Shown piece by piece: positions 42,025 through 51,362 of a stretch of DNA of 53,687 nt. This stretch comes from Flavobacteriales bacterium (GTDB taxonomy: Bacteria; Bacteroidota; Bacteroidia; Flavobacteriales_D; Parvicellaceae). The notes under the pieces are model-generated. The model was not told where the DNA came from. It saw nothing but the letters and a program-made list of their open reading frames with translations, and searched no databases. The translations under genes were made by a program, and so were the position numbers. The stretch spans positions 1 through 53,687 of the forward strand of contig JAQXDK010000017.1 in NCBI GenBank assembly GCA_029251405.1. The letters run 5' to 3'. Position 1 is the stretch's first letter. Each line of letters starts with the position of its first letter.

Positions 42025-42911
42025 TTTTTAAAATAATCTGAGACTGTAAGGTCTTTAGTTTGGTGCCCCCAAGAGTAAAAACCTTCGGAAGATTTCACAC
42101 CCAATTTACCAGCGGTAACCATATTGACAAGTAGTGGGCATGGAGCATATTTATCTGTGCCAAAACCATCTTGAAGAACACGAAGAATCGCCAAGCAGAC
42201 ATCAAGTCCAATAAAATCTGCTAATTGTAATGGTCCCATTGGATGAGCCATTCCTAATTTCATAACCGTGTCAATTTCTTCAACTCCTGCGACTCCTTCA
42301 TGTAGTGTGATGATGGCTTCGTTAATCATAGGAATTAATATTTTATTTGCTACAAATCCAGGATAGTCGTTTACTTCTACAGGAGATTTGCCAATTTCCC
42401 TAGATAAAGACATAATGGTTTCTAAAGTATCATTAGATGTTGAATAACCTTTAATAACTTCTATCAATTTCATAATTGGTACTGGATTCATGAAATGCAT
42501 GCCAATTACTTTTTCAGGTCTTGAAGTATGAGCAGCAATTTTAGTGATAGAAATAGAGGAAGTATTGGTTGCTAAAATGCATTTCTCATTTACATATTTA
42601 TCGATCTGTTGAAATAAAGATAGCTTTGTATTTAGATTTTCTGTAGCTGCTTCAATTACCAAATCTGCATCTTGCACACCTTTTTCTAGATTGGTGACTT
42701 TATTTAACTTCTGAAGTGTATTTTCTTTGTCTTTGTCAGTTATTTTTTCTTTTTTAACCATACGATCTAAGTTTTTAGAAATGGTTAATAGAGCTTTTTC
42801 TAAAGCCTCGTTAGAAATGTCAATTAGGTTGACATTGTAATTGTTTTGAGCAAATACATGAGCGATTCCATTTCCCATGGTGCCAGCTCCAATAACAGCA
42901 ATATTTTTCAT
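42021..42911 (-). CDS. 3-hydroxyacyl-CoA (3-hydroxybutyryl-CoA) dehydrogenase
   Basis: The NAD(P)-dependent enzyme oxidises 3-hydroxyacyl-CoA or runs the reverse reaction. The 296-residue protein has the N-terminal NAD motif IGAGTMGNGIAHVFAQ, VIEAATENLNTKL, and the catalytic Ser and His in NTSSISIT and GMHFMNPVPIMKL. DYPGFVANKILIPMINEA follows, and the C-terminal dimerisation domain ends GVKSSEGFYSW. It is a stand-alone dehydrogenase, not a FadB fusion. It may act in fatty acid oxidation or in amino acid breakdown with the other acyl-CoA genes in the window. A TATATTTG element precedes it. Confidence 0.93.
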   Translation of the reverse strand: MKNIAVIGAGTMGNGIAHVFAQNNYNVNLIDISNEALEKALLTISKNLDRMVKKEKITDKDKENTLQKLNKVTNLEKGVQDADLVIEAATENLNTKLSLFQQIDKYVNEKCILATNTSSISITKIAAHTSRPEKVIGMHFMNPVPIMKLIEVIKGYSTSNDTLETIMSLSREIGKSPVEVNDYPGFVANKILIPMINEAIITLHEGVAGVEEIDTVMKLGMAHPMGPLQLADFIGLDVCLAILRVLQDGFGTDKYAPCPLLVNMVTAGKLGVKSSEGFYSWGHQTKDLTVSDYFKN

Positions 42912-42923
42912 ATAAATTTTTTA

Positions 42924-42931
42924 CAAATATA
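42924..42931 (-). promoter_or_regulatory. TATATTTG -7 element for the hydroxyacyl-CoA dehydrogenase gene
   Basis: The minus strand reads TATATTTG, 12 bases before the start codon at 42911, implying a very short leader. Confidence 0.55.
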
Positions 42932-42945
42932 AGACTACTAATAAT

Positions 42946-44343
42946 TTATTTACCAGATCCCTTAAGCATTATTAAAATGGTATAAAATAAAATTTTAACA
43001 TCGAGGGTTAAAGACATATTTTCAACATATAATAAATCAAATTTTAATCTAGCAACCATTTCATCTACATTCTCAGCATAGCCATATTTTACTTGCCCCC
43101 AGCTTGTAATACCAGGTTTAACTTTGCTTATGTGTTTGTAGTGGGGTGCTTTAGAAATTATTTGGTCAATGTAAAATTGTCTTTCAGGTCTAGGGCCAAC
43201 TAAAGACATATCTCCTTTAATTACATTGTAAAATTGGGGTGTTTCGTCAAGTCTTGTTTTACGCATAAATTTCCCAATTTTAGTAATTCGCTTGTCTTTT
43301 TGGCTAGATAGTTGAGGACCGTTTTTTTCAGAATCGGTATACATAGATCTAAACTTATAAATGTAAAATGGCTTGTTGTGCATCCCAATTCTTTCTTGTT
43401 GAAATATAATATCTCCTTTAGACCCCAGCTTTACTAACAAACTGAGAAGTAAAAAAATCGGAGATAAAAGTATTAGGGCAAGAAAGGAAATAATTAAGTC
43501 CATTGCTCTTTTTAATGATTTTTGCCAAGAGGGCATCATCTCTGGATTAACCGTTATTAAAAGTGCGCCAAAAATTGAATTCATTTTAACAGATCCAGTT
43601 AGGATGCTGTACATATCTGCAATTACCTTTATCTCTACTTTGTAATTCGCTAAATCATTTATAATGTTGTTGATTTTTTGATGTTCGTTAGGTTCTGTAG
43701 CTATAATAACTTGTTCTATCTTTTCTTTAATTAAAATCTTAGATAAATCTTCGTAATTCCCTAGTTTTTTAAGACCTGATTTAATCAATACATCGCTCTT
43801 GTCAACAGTGGATATGTAACCGATAAAAAAATGGCCGGTTCCTTTTTTTAAATTGGTTATTTCATAATGTGTGTCTTTTGCTTTTTGACTGTTTCCTATA
43901 ATTAACGTATTAAAACCTATTTTTTTATTGTGAATTTTACTCACAATATTAGAAGTTAAAATAATTCTGGGTAAAAAGGTTAGTGATGTATGAAGAGCTA
44001 AAAGAGCAATGAAAAGTTTATAATAGTCCTGATAGGAATTAATTTCATCATCAAGTAATAAAAAGAAAAAGATCAATATTATACCACTAAAAGCTTGAGA
44101 AACTGTTTGGTATATTTCCTTTAATCGATACTTTTTATAAATGTTTTTATAATTTCCAAATAAAGTGTAGAGGACGATCCATAGAGAGGCTATTAGTAAA
44201 CTACTAATAATTAGCTTGTAATTTATTTCAAATTCATATTTTTCAATATATGCTTTTCTAAAATAATTAAATAAAACCCAGCTTAAAATGGCCGTTAAAT
44301 AATCAAATAAGAAATATATTATCCAAAAGTATTTCTTTTTCAT
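42946..44343 (-). CDS. Polyprenyl-phosphate sugar phosphotransferase (exopolysaccharide initiating)
   Basis: The 465-residue membrane enzyme places a sugar-phosphate on undecaprenyl phosphate to start exopolysaccharide or O-antigen repeat synthesis. Four N-terminal membrane helices cover about 5-130. A soluble CoA-binding-like domain (~140-245, with NTLIIGNSQKAKDTHYEITN) follows, and a fifth helix (~272-300) precedes the catalytic domain. That domain has GDIIFQQERIGMHNKPFYIY, KFRSMYTDS, KTRLDETPQFYNVIKGDMSL and VGPRPERQFY. It overlaps the lipoprotein gene upstream by four bases (ATGA). The sugar is probably glucose, galactose or an N-acetyl sugar. Confidence 0.91.
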   Translation of the reverse strand: MKKKYFWIIYFLFDYLTAILSWVLFNYFRKAYIEKYEFEINYKLIISSLLIASLWIVLYTLFGNYKNIYKKYRLKEIYQTVSQAFSGIILIFFFLLLDDEINSYQDYYKLFIALLALHTSLTFLPRIILTSNIVSKIHNKKIGFNTLIIGNSQKAKDTHYEITNLKKGTGHFFIGYISTVDKSDVLIKSGLKKLGNYEDLSKILIKEKIEQVIIATEPNEHQKINNIINDLANYKVEIKVIADMYSILTGSVKMNSIFGALLITVNPEMMPSWQKSLKRAMDLIISFLALILLSPIFLLLSLLVKLGSKGDIIFQQERIGMHNKPFYIYKFRSMYTDSEKNGPQLSSQKDKRITKIGKFMRKTRLDETPQFYNVIKGDMSLVGPRPERQFYIDQIISKAPHYKHISKVKPGITSWGQVKYGYAENVDEMVARLKFDLLYVENMSLTLDVKILFYTILIMLKGSGK

Positions 44344-45218
44344 TGTCTAAAAATCACTTTGAAATTATCAAATAAAACTTTTATCTCATTGTCTAGATTT
44401 TCATTGGTTATTGAAATGTATAAATCAAACTCAGTAGCACTTGTGAAAAAGTTAGTGGCATCAGGAAGATATAAATAGGTTTTATTCCAAATTACACTAT
44501 CCTCGTAGGTTGGTAACATGGTAATTAAAGATTGTTTTTGGTAAGCTGGTAGAGAAGCATCTTTATGTAAGATTCCTAAAGTAAAAGGGAAGTTATTCGC
44601 GTAATTTAATTCAATATATGCTGGTATATTTAAATTTTTTGGAAATTGATTAAAATCTAATTCATTAGTTCTGATTTCGCAATAATATTGACTACTATCC
44701 ATGGTAATCACTCCTGCGTCTCCTTCAAAAAGATGATTTTCGGGAGAAGATATTATAGTAATACCTGCTTGAGAGGTGCTGTGAGATTCAAATTTATGTT
44801 GTGGGTCTTCAAAATCTTCTATCCAAAAGTAAAGATCCTCTTCATATTGAGTTGTTGGATTAATTTCGATAATACTATCCGGAATTAAGCTTGTGGAAGC
44901 ATCATAAGGTAAATAAAAAGGATATTTTTTTCTATCTGCAGCTATTCCATTTCTTTTTATCCCCGGATAAATTAATAAGTTTTTATATCCTTCGTAGTGA
45001 AGAGGAATGGTCGAGGGCAGCTCGTAAACGCCTTCTAGGTTACCATTAATATAAATCCATGCATCTGTTATTTTTTCACTACTTGTACCTTGATTATTGT
45101 TGTCAATGTTTAAAGAGAAACTGTCAATATGAATAAAAGATGGAACTTTTTCAGGCTGGTCAAAAAGCTGGCAGCTTGAATGGAATAGAATTAAAAAAAA
45201 GAAAAAACGTTTCATCAT
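44340..45218 (-). CDS. Hypothetical lipoprotein
   Basis: The 292-residue protein has a lipoprotein signal peptide with the lipid cysteine at residue 16 (FFFFLILFHSSCQ). A proline- and aromatic-rich beta region follows: WIYINGNLEGVYELPSTIPL, LLIYPGIKRNGIAADRKKYP and FYLPYDASTSL. The second half (DLYFWIEDFEDPQH onward) looks like a jelly-roll or carbohydrate-binding fold. No catalytic site is evident. It resembles Bacteroidota hypothetical lipoproteins. The four-base overlap with the sugar transferase gene suggests a linked role in surface polysaccharide (inference). Confidence 0.75.
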   Translation of the reverse strand: MMKRFFFFLILFHSSCQLFDQPEKVPSFIHIDSFSLNIDNNNQGTSSEKITDAWIYINGNLEGVYELPSTIPLHYEGYKNLLIYPGIKRNGIAADRKKYPFYLPYDASTSLIPDSIIEINPTTQYEEDLYFWIEDFEDPQHKFESHSTSQAGITIISSPENHLFEGDAGVITMDSSQYYCEIRTNELDFNQFPKNLNIPAYIELNYANNFPFTLGILHKDASLPAYQKQSLITMLPTYEDSVIWNKTYLYLPDATNFFTSATEFDLYISITNENLDNEIKVLFDNFKVIFRQ

Positions 45219-45261
45219 TAATAAAACGCGAAAATAGGATTAATTATTATAAGTTAACTAA

Positions 45262-46227
45262 TCAATTTTGGCCCATAGTAATTTGTTCTACAATGTCTGT
45301 AGTTAATTGTAGTGCCATTTGAGCCGATTTTAGGTCTACAATTGGATTTATATTTGACTCAATAGAGCTGATAAATGATTTGAGTTCTTCTTCAATAGGA
45401 TTTAGTTTACTATTGCTTTCAGTTTGAACCATTACACTTTCTTTAGGTTGATTGTTAGGGCCTGTAAAGTTATTTTTGGGAATTTTATTGGAATCCAATC
45501 TTATAAATTCATGGGACCTATTTAAAAAATCAACAGAAACGTAGGCGTTTTTCTGGAAAAATCTAGATTTTCTTACGTTGTTCAAGGACATCCTGCTAGA
45601 AGTTATATTGGCTACACATCCATTAATGAATTCAATTCTTGCGTTCGCAATATCTGGTGTATTACTGAGTACACTCACGCCGCTAGCATTTATAGATTTG
45701 ATTGGTGACTTTACAATGTGAAGTACAATATCCAAATCATGAATCATTAGATCGTGAATAACTGAGACATCAGTTCCTCTAGAATTGAATTGCGCCAATC
45801 GATGGACTTCGATGAATTTTGGATGATGAATTAACTTCTTGGCTTCTGTAAAAGCAGGATTAAACCTTTCAACATGCCCCACTTGGACTTTCCTGTTGGT
45901 TAACTGAGCAATAGTGATCAGTTTTTTTACTTCATCTACTGTATGTGTTACAGGCTTTTCTATAAAAACATGTTTATTTGCTAGTAGAGCTTCTTTTGCA
46001 CATTTATAATGAGACAGAGTAGGAGTTACAATGTCAACTACATCCGAGTTTTCAATAAGTTCTTTATAACTGTTAAAAGATTTAATGTTTAGACTAGACT
46101 TAACACTTTTTCTAACTTCAGGGTCGCTATCGAAAAAACCAATCAGCTTTACAAAAGGTGCATCCTTGAGAATTTTTAAATGAATTTTACCAAGATGACC
46201 TGCTCCTACAACTCCTATTTTAAACAT
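45262..46227 (-). CDS. Gfo/Idh/MocA family oxidoreductase
   Basis: The 321-residue NAD(P)-dependent oxidoreductase has the N-terminal Rossmann motif GVVGAGHLGKIH at 5-16, an Asp-ending second strand GFFDSD, and the family EKP motif at 90-92 (HVFIEKPVTH). The C-terminal alpha/beta domain includes DVSVIHDLMIHDLDIVLHIV with the usual catalytic-region histidines. Such enzymes oxidise or epimerise sugars and nucleotide sugars. Its position upstream of the sugar transferase and lipoprotein genes (gap 43 bases) fits surface-sugar metabolism, but the substrate is not known. Confidence 0.9.
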   Translation of the reverse strand: MFKIGVVGAGHLGKIHLKILKDAPFVKLIGFFDSDPEVRKSVKSSLNIKSFNSYKELIENSDVVDIVTPTLSHYKCAKEALLANKHVFIEKPVTHTVDEVKKLITIAQLTNRKVQVGHVERFNPAFTEAKKLIHHPKFIEVHRLAQFNSRGTDVSVIHDLMIHDLDIVLHIVKSPIKSINASGVSVLSNTPDIANARIEFINGCVANITSSRMSLNNVRKSRFFQKNAYVSVDFLNRSHEFIRLDSNKIPKNNFTGPNNQPKESVMVQTESNSKLNPIEEELKSFISSIESNINPIVDLKSAQMALQLTTDIVEQITMGQN

Positions 46228-46300
46228 ATCGCGAATTTATTAAAAAAGATTATGATAACTAATAATGTATTATTTAAACGAACTTTATTTAAATATATTG

Positions 46301-46344
46301 TTGTCAATGTTTTAACTAAATGTAGATTTGTAAAACTAATTTTG
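46301..46344 (+). promoter_or_regulatory. Promoter region of pcm with two -7 elements
   Basis: TTG at 46301-46303 is followed after 19 bases by TAGATTTG (46323-46330). A second TAATTTTG lies at 46337-46344. The first pair matches the Bacteroidota spacing well. The second would start transcription about a dozen bases before the ATG at 46362. Confidence 0.6.
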
Positions 46345-46361
46345 GTTTTTTAATTACTCTT

Positions 46362-47006
46362 ATGAAAGAAGTAAAATATAAAGGTCTTTGCACAAAATTA
46401 ATTGAGGAATTAAAGTCTAAGGGTATTCAAGATTCAAAAGTGTTAGAAGCGATTAGTAATACTCCAAGACACTTATTATTCGATCCAGTTTTTAGAGACA
46501 AGTTTGCTTACCAAGACATTGCTTTTCCAATAGGAGAAAATCAAACGATAAGCCAGCCATATACGGTAGCTTTTCAAACAGAACTCTTAAAAATAAATAG
46601 AGCAAGTAAAGTTTTAGAAATTGGAACGGGTTCGGGCTATCAAACAGCTGTGTTGTGTTATATGGGAGCTAAAGTTTTGTCTATAGAAAGACATAAGTCC
46701 CTTTTTCAAAGTGCCAAGCTATTTTTAAGTCAAAATAATTATCGTGCTCAACTTTTTTTTGGAGACGGTTTTTTAGGAAAAAAAGTATTTGCTCCTTTTG
46801 ATGGTATTATTGTTACTTGTGGAGCTCCTTACATTCCAGAAGCATTAAAATCACAATTAAAAATCGGCGGAAGATTAGTCATTCCGGTAGGAGAAGGAGA
46901 TGTGCAACAAATGAAGTTAATTACCCGTTTAAATAATAAAGAATATGAAGAAACAAGCTATGGAGATTTCAAGTTTGTTCCCATGTTAAAAAACTTAAAC
47001 AACTAA
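46362..47006 (+). CDS. pcm: Protein-L-isoaspartate O-methyltransferase
   Basis: Pcm methylates isoaspartyl residues to begin protein repair. The 214-residue protein has the family-specific GENQTISQPYTVAFQTELL (58-76), the SAM motif I VLEIGTGSGYQTA starting at 84, and IIVTCGAPYIPEALKSQLK with GGRLVIPVGEG. Length and motifs are complete. The barrel protein gene follows after 42 bases on the same strand, but nothing links them functionally. Confidence 0.95.
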   Translation: MKEVKYKGLCTKLIEELKSKGIQDSKVLEAISNTPRHLLFDPVFRDKFAYQDIAFPIGENQTISQPYTVAFQTELLKINRASKVLEIGTGSGYQTAVLCYMGAKVLSIERHKSLFQSAKLFLSQNNYRAQLFFGDGFLGKKVFAPFDGIIVTCGAPYIPEALKSQLKIGGRLVIPVGEGDVQQMKLITRLNNKEYEETSYGDFKFVPMLKNLNN

Positions 47007-47048
47007 TATTCAGCATTTTAAAAATAACCAAATAAATCTTAAGTTTAT

Positions 47049-47744
47049 ATGAAAAAGAATATTCATCATCTGTCGTTAATTTTAATATCATTTAGTTTTT
47101 TCACTTTTGCTTACAGTCAAGATACCTTAACTAAAAAAAATAATTGGATTTCTTTTGAAGGTCAAATTTACCCTTCAGTTAATAGCGATGCGTACCAACC
47201 TAAATTAAAAATCAGAATTAATTTCAACGAAAAATCAGTTTTAAGATTTAATACAGATTTCACGAGATCGGAGCAATACCAAGAATTGTCAGAAGTAAAT
47301 GGACCTGGAGTGGGTAGTGTTAAAAAAATTAATTCGATGTTTTTATTTTCAATTGGATATGAATCTCAAAAAAGATTTGAAAACGCCTTGATTTATTCAG
47401 GATTAGAAGGAGTTCTTGGCTTTGGAAGAGATAACGAGTACGGATCTAGGACAGATTCCATAAATTACGTGTCTGATTTAAATTATAATTTTAAAAAACC
47501 AGTTCAAAATCTTGGTCTTAGAATATTTTTCGGTGGAGAATATTATGTAAAACCCAATATCTACATAGGTACTGAATTTGGAATCATGTTGCTTAAAACC
47601 ACCTACAGAGCAGGAGAATATAATGTAATCGACGATAGCTCCTTAACCTCTTCTGATGAAACGGTTGAAATTCCTAAAACTTCAAGTTCGGGAATATTTT
47701 ATTCAGGTCTGGGATCTATTAGGATAGGTTTCGTATTTAAATAA
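47049..47744 (+). CDS. Hypothetical outer membrane beta-barrel protein
   Basis: The 231-residue protein has a signal peptide (HHLSLILISFSFFTFAYSQ) followed by alternating amphipathic strands, for example LKIRINFNEKSVLRFNTDF, MFLFSIGYESQKRF and NIYIGTEFGIMLLK. It ends GSIRIGFVFK with a C-terminal aromatic-hydrophobic strand. This is the usual look of small Bacteroidota outer membrane barrels. It has no named domain that I can assign. It is located between pcm and rpsO, which has its own promoter. Confidence 0.74.
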   Translation: MKKNIHHLSLILISFSFFTFAYSQDTLTKKNNWISFEGQIYPSVNSDAYQPKLKIRINFNEKSVLRFNTDFTRSEQYQELSEVNGPGVGSVKKINSMFLFSIGYESQKRFENALIYSGLEGVLGFGRDNEYGSRTDSINYVSDLNYNFKKPVQNLGLRIFFGGEYYVKPNIYIGTEFGIMLLKTTYRAGEYNVIDDSSLTSSDETVEIPKTSSSGIFYSGLGSIRIGFVFK

Positions 47745-47778
47745 GTTTAATTTTTACAATTTATGTAAATATTAATTT

Positions 47779-47786
47779 TATATTTG
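47779..47786 (+). promoter_or_regulatory. TATATTTG -7 element for rpsO
   Basis: A perfect TAnnTTTG match 38 bases ahead of the rpsO ATG at 47825. No clear TTG is seen at the expected upstream distance. Confidence 0.55.
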
Positions 47787-47824
47787 CAGCCAATTAGCAT
47801 ACCAATAACTAAAAAAGTGTTGTA

Positions 47825-48094
47825 ATGTATTTAGATTCAAGTAAAAAGAAAGATATTTTCAAAAAATTCGGTAAAGGGGAGTCTGACACCGGATCTGCAG
47901 AAGGGCAAATAGCCTTATTCTCACACAGAATTAAACACCTAACTGATCATTTAAAGTCCAATAAGAAAGATTTTAACACACAAAGATCTTTAATAAGATT
48001 GGTTGGTAAAAGAAGAGATCAATTAGATTATCTAAAAAACAAGGATATCGAAAGATATAGAGCTATTATCAAAAAGTTAAATATAAGAAGATAA
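47825..48094 (+). CDS. rpsO: 30S ribosomal protein S15
   Basis: S15 binds 16S rRNA early in 30S assembly. The 89-residue length is standard. The motifs DTGSAEGQIALFSHRIKHLT, then DFNTQRSLIRLVGKRRDQLD and YLKNKDIERYRAIIKKLNIR, are diagnostic. The rpsO-pnp order is conserved widely in bacteria. A hairpin with a T run lies between the two genes. Confidence 0.97.
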   Translation: MYLDSSKKKDIFKKFGKGESDTGSAEGQIALFSHRIKHLTDHLKSNKKDFNTQRSLIRLVGKRRDQLDYLKNKDIERYRAIIKKLNIRR

Positions 48095-48118
48095 CAGTTT
48101 AATAAAATGTATTTGGGG

Positions 48119-48151
48119 GGACTATTGCGTGTGCGTAATGGTCCTTTTTTT
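48119..48151 (+). terminator. Hairpin with T run between rpsO and pnp
   Basis: GGACTATTGCG (48119-48129) pairs with CGTAATGGTCC (48134-48144) with G-U wobbles, followed by seven T. It ends about 20 bases before the pnp ATG. It can act as a terminator or as an RNase-processing hairpin that tunes pnp, as in the rpsO-pnp spacer of Escherichia coli. Confidence 0.8.
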
Positions 48152-48171
48152 GTAAAATTTAAACATAAATT

Positions 48172-50316
48172 ATGAACGTAATAAGTAAAAAAATAAGCCT
48201 TCCAAATGGAAAAGAGATCTCAATTGAGACTGGAAAGCTAGCGAAGCAGGCAGATGGGTCTGTAGTAGTAAGAATGGGAGATACTATGATATTAGCAACT
48301 GCAGTTGCTAATGTAGATGTTAGAGACGGTGTAGATTTTATGCCGCTAACGGTAGATTACAGAGAGAAATTTGCATCAACTGGAAAATTCCCTGGCGGAT
48401 TTCTTAAAAGAGAAGCAAGACCTTCTGATGAAGAAATTCTAACAATGAGACTAGTGGATAGGGCTTTAAGACCGTTATTTCCTAATGACTATCACGCGGA
48501 AACTCAAGTTATGATGCAACTAATGTCTTCTGATAAAGAAAATATGCCTGATGCTCTAGCGTGTTTGGCTGCTTCTGCATGTCTAGCTGTTTCAGATATT
48601 CCTTTCAACGGACCAGTTTCCGAGGTTAGGATTGCAAGAATTGATGGTGAGTTTTCCATAAATCCAACTTTTGAAGAAATGAAAAGTGCAGATATGGATA
48701 TGATGATTGCTGGTACTTTAGACAGCATTGTTATGGTAGAGGGTGAAATGGATGAGGTTTCAGAGGCTGAAATGTTAGAGGCGATAAAAACTGCTCACGT
48801 AGTGATTAAAGAGCAATGTCAGTTGCAATTAGATATCGCTGCTGAAGTTAGTGGTGCCAGTCCAAAAAGAGAATATTCTCATGAAACACATAATGATGAA
48901 CTAAGAAAAACAATTTATGATTTTTCTTATCAAAGATGTTATGATGTAGCAAAGCAAGGTTTAGCAGATAAACATAAAAGAGCAGAACTTTTTGGAGCTA
49001 TTAAAGAAGATTTTAAAGCCACCATGTCAGAAGAAGATATGTCAGAACTAGGTTTTTTGGTAGGTCCATATTTTAAAGCTGCGCAGAAAGAAGCTGTTAG
49101 AAGAGTGGTTTTAGATGAAAAAATTAGATTAGATGGTAGAAAAACAACTGAGATAAGACCAATTTCCTCTGAAGCAGGTTATTTACCAGGTTTTGTACAC
49201 GGATCTGCGTTATTTACTAGAGGTGAAACACAATCTTTAACTACCTTAACTTTAGGAAGTACTTTGGATGTTCAAAGAAAAGATGGAGCATTAGCAAATG
49301 ATGATTTAGATTTCTTGTTACATTACAATTTCCCACCATTTTCTACTGGTGAAGCTAGAATGAAGTTTAGTGTTAGTAGAAGAGAGATTGGTCATGGAAA
49401 TTTAGCTTTAAGAGCTCTGAAACCTATGATTCCTGGAAAGCCAGAAAATCCATACACGATAAGATTGGTATCTGAAATTTTAGAATCTAACGGATCTTCT
49501 TCAATGGCTACTGTTTGTGCAGGAACTCTTGCTCTGATGGATGGTGGAATTAAAATGAAAAGACCTGTTTCAGGTATTGCTATGGGCTTAATTCAGGACG
49601 AAAAAGGTAAATATGCAGTTCTTTCCGATATTCTTGGTGATGAAGATCACTTAGGAGATATGGACTTTAAGGTAACTGGTACTGAAAATGGAATTACTGC
49701 TTGCCAAATGGACATCAAGGTAGATGGATTAGATTACAAGGTTCTTGAAGAAGCTTTAAGCCAAGCTAAAGATGGTAGAATGCATATACTTGGTGAAATG
49801 ATGAAAACATTATCTGAGCCAAGAGAAGATTTCAAGGCGCATGTTCCAAGAATAGAAAATATCTCTGTTCCAGAAGATGCAATTGGAGGAATTATTGGAA
49901 AAGGTGGTGAAACTATCCAGGCAATTCAGGCTGAGACGAATACATCAATTGGGATTGGTGATGCCGTAGATGGAATGGCTAATGTAGAAGTATTTGCAGA
50001 AGAAAAAGAGGGAATGGATGAAGCCATGAGAAGAATTAATCTAATTGCATATCCTCCAACAGCAGAAGTTGGTGAAACTTATGAGGGTAAGGTTAAAAAT
50101 ATAGTTGCTTTTGGTGCGTTCTTGGAAATTTTACCTGGTGTTGATGCTTTGTTACATATTTCAGAAATTGATCACAAGAGAGTAGAAAAGGTAGATGAGT
50201 ATATGAAGCCAGGTGATGTGATGGAAGTAAAAGTAATTGGTAAAGATCCTAAAAATGGAAAATTGAAAATTTCTAGGAAAGCTTTAATTGAGAAGCCGGC
50301 TCCGTCAAATGATTAA
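48172..50316 (+). CDS. pnp: Polyribonucleotide nucleotidyltransferase
   Basis: PNPase is a phosphorolytic 3'-5' exoribonuclease of RNA turnover. The 714-residue protein has two RNase PH domains: the N-terminal with [20 protein letters not shown] and [20 protein letters not shown], and the second with [20 protein letters not shown] and [18 protein letters not shown] helical linker joins them. A KH domain (~555-615, [16 protein letters not shown]) and an S1 domain (~622-695, [20 protein letters not shown]) follow. All parts are intact. It follows rpsO and its hairpin, and a terminator follows the stop. Confidence 0.97.
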   Translation: MNVISKKISLPNGKEISIETGKLAKQADGSVVVRMGDTMILATAVANVDVRDGVDFMPLTVDYREKFASTGKFPGGFLKREARPSDEEILTMRLVDRALRPLFPNDYHAETQVMMQLMSSDKENMPDALACLAASACLAVSDIPFNGPVSEVRIARIDGEFSINPTFEEMKSADMDMMIAGTLDSIVMVEGEMDEVSEAEMLEAIKTAHVVIKEQCQLQLDIAAEVSGASPKREYSHETHNDELRKTIYDFSYQRCYDVAKQGLADKHKRAELFGAIKEDFKATMSEEDMSELGFLVGPYFKAAQKEAVRRVVLDEKIRLDGRKTTEIRPISSEAGYLPGFVHGSALFTRGETQSLTTLTLGSTLDVQRKDGALANDDLDFLLHYNFPPFSTGEARMKFSVSRREIGHGNLALRALKPMIPGKPENPYTIRLVSEILESNGSSSMATVCAGTLALMDGGIKMKRPVSGIAMGLIQDEKGKYAVLSDILGDEDHLGDMDFKVTGTENGITACQMDIKVDGLDYKVLEEALSQAKDGRMHILGEMMKTLSEPREDFKAHVPRIENISVPEDAIGGIIGKGGETIQAIQAETNTSIGIGDAVDGMANVEVFAEEKEGMDEAMRRINLIAYPPTAEVGETYEGKVKNIVAFGAFLEILPGVDALLHISEIDHKRVEKVDEYMKPGDVMEVKVIGKDPKNGKLKISRKALIEKPAPSND

Positions 50317-50325
50317 TTTTTTTCA

Positions 50326-50350
50326 TAAAGCCCACGAAATGTGGGTTTTA
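50326..50350 (+). terminator. Rho-independent terminator of pnp
   Basis: CCCAC (50331-50335) pairs with GTGGG (50341-50345) around GAAAT. The stem extends by A-T pairs on both sides and is followed by a T-rich stretch. Confidence 0.75.
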
Positions 50351-50438
50351 TGATTATTTTTATTATAATGTAACTTTAACAATAAACTTGCGTAAACTAT
50401 ATTCCAGTTCTATAAACGTCAAGAAACTTTAAATATAA

Positions 50439-51305
50439 ATGAGACAATTAAAAATAACAAAACAAGTTACCAATCGAGAAACAGCTTCATTAGATAAATA
50501 CCTTCAAGAAATAGGAAGAGTTGATTTAATTACAGCTGAGGAAGAGGTAGAGTTAGCCAAAAGAATCAAAGAAGGCGATCATCCAGCTTTAGAGAGATTG
50601 GTAAAGGCCAACTTACGTTTTGTTGTTTCAGTTTCTAAACAGTATCAAAATCAAGGTCTAACGTTGCCTGATTTAATTAATGAAGGTAACTTGGGTTTAA
50701 TAAAAGCTGCACAAAGATTTGACGAAACAAGAGGTTTTAAGTTTATTTCCTACGCTGTTTGGTGGATTAGACAGTCTATATTACAAGCACTTGCAGAACA
50801 ATCAAGAATTGTAAGATTGCCACTAAATAAAATTGGATCAATCAATAAGATCAACAGAGCATTTTCAGATTTAGAGCAAAAATATGGCAGGCCACCTACT
50901 CCAGAAGAAATTGCAGAATCATTAGATATTACTATTGAAGAAGTGAAACAATCTATTAAGAATAACGGTCGTCATTTGTCAATGGATGCTCCTTTAAAAG
51001 ATTCTGAAGACAGTAATAACATGTATGAGGTGATGTCCTCAGACTCTTCTCCAAAGCCTGATAAGCAATTAATGAATGAGTCTCTTAGGAGAGAAATAGA
51101 ACGTTCTCTATCCACTTTAACTCCAAGAGAAGCAGATGTTATTCGATTGTATTTTGGATTAAGTGGAAAGCACCCTATGACATTAGAAGAGATTGGTGAG
51201 AAGTTTGATTTGACAAGAGAAAGAGTCCGTCAGATTAAAGAGAAGTCTATTAGAAGACTGAAACATACATCAAGATCTAAGTTGTTGAAATCTTACTTGG
51301 GATAA
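50439..51305 (+). CDS. rpoD: Primary RNA polymerase sigma factor (RpoD/SigA)
   Basis: This is the housekeeping sigma factor. Bacteroidota versions are short (about 288 residues), lacking region 1.1, and they read the unusual -7 TAnnTTTG. Region 1.2 is [20 protein letters not shown], and region 2 has [39 protein letters not shown] and the promoter-reading [19 protein letters not shown]. Region 3 has [12 protein letters not shown], and region 4 has [15 protein letters not shown] and a [17 protein letters not shown] helix-turn-helix. Its partner promoters are seen repeatedly in this window. Confidence 0.96.
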   Translation: MRQLKITKQVTNRETASLDKYLQEIGRVDLITAEEEVELAKRIKEGDHPALERLVKANLRFVVSVSKQYQNQGLTLPDLINEGNLGLIKAAQRFDETRGFKFISYAVWWIRQSILQALAEQSRIVRLPLNKIGSINKINRAFSDLEQKYGRPPTPEEIAESLDITIEEVKQSIKNNGRHLSMDAPLKDSEDSNNMYEVMSSDSSPKPDKQLMNESLRREIERSLSTLTPREADVIRLYFGLSGKHPMTLEEIGEKFDLTRERVRQIKEKSIRRLKHTSRSKLLKSYLG

Positions 51306-51362
51306 TTTCTTTTTACTAGCTAACTTTTATTTTCTTTGTGGTATAAATCAATACCCATTTAA

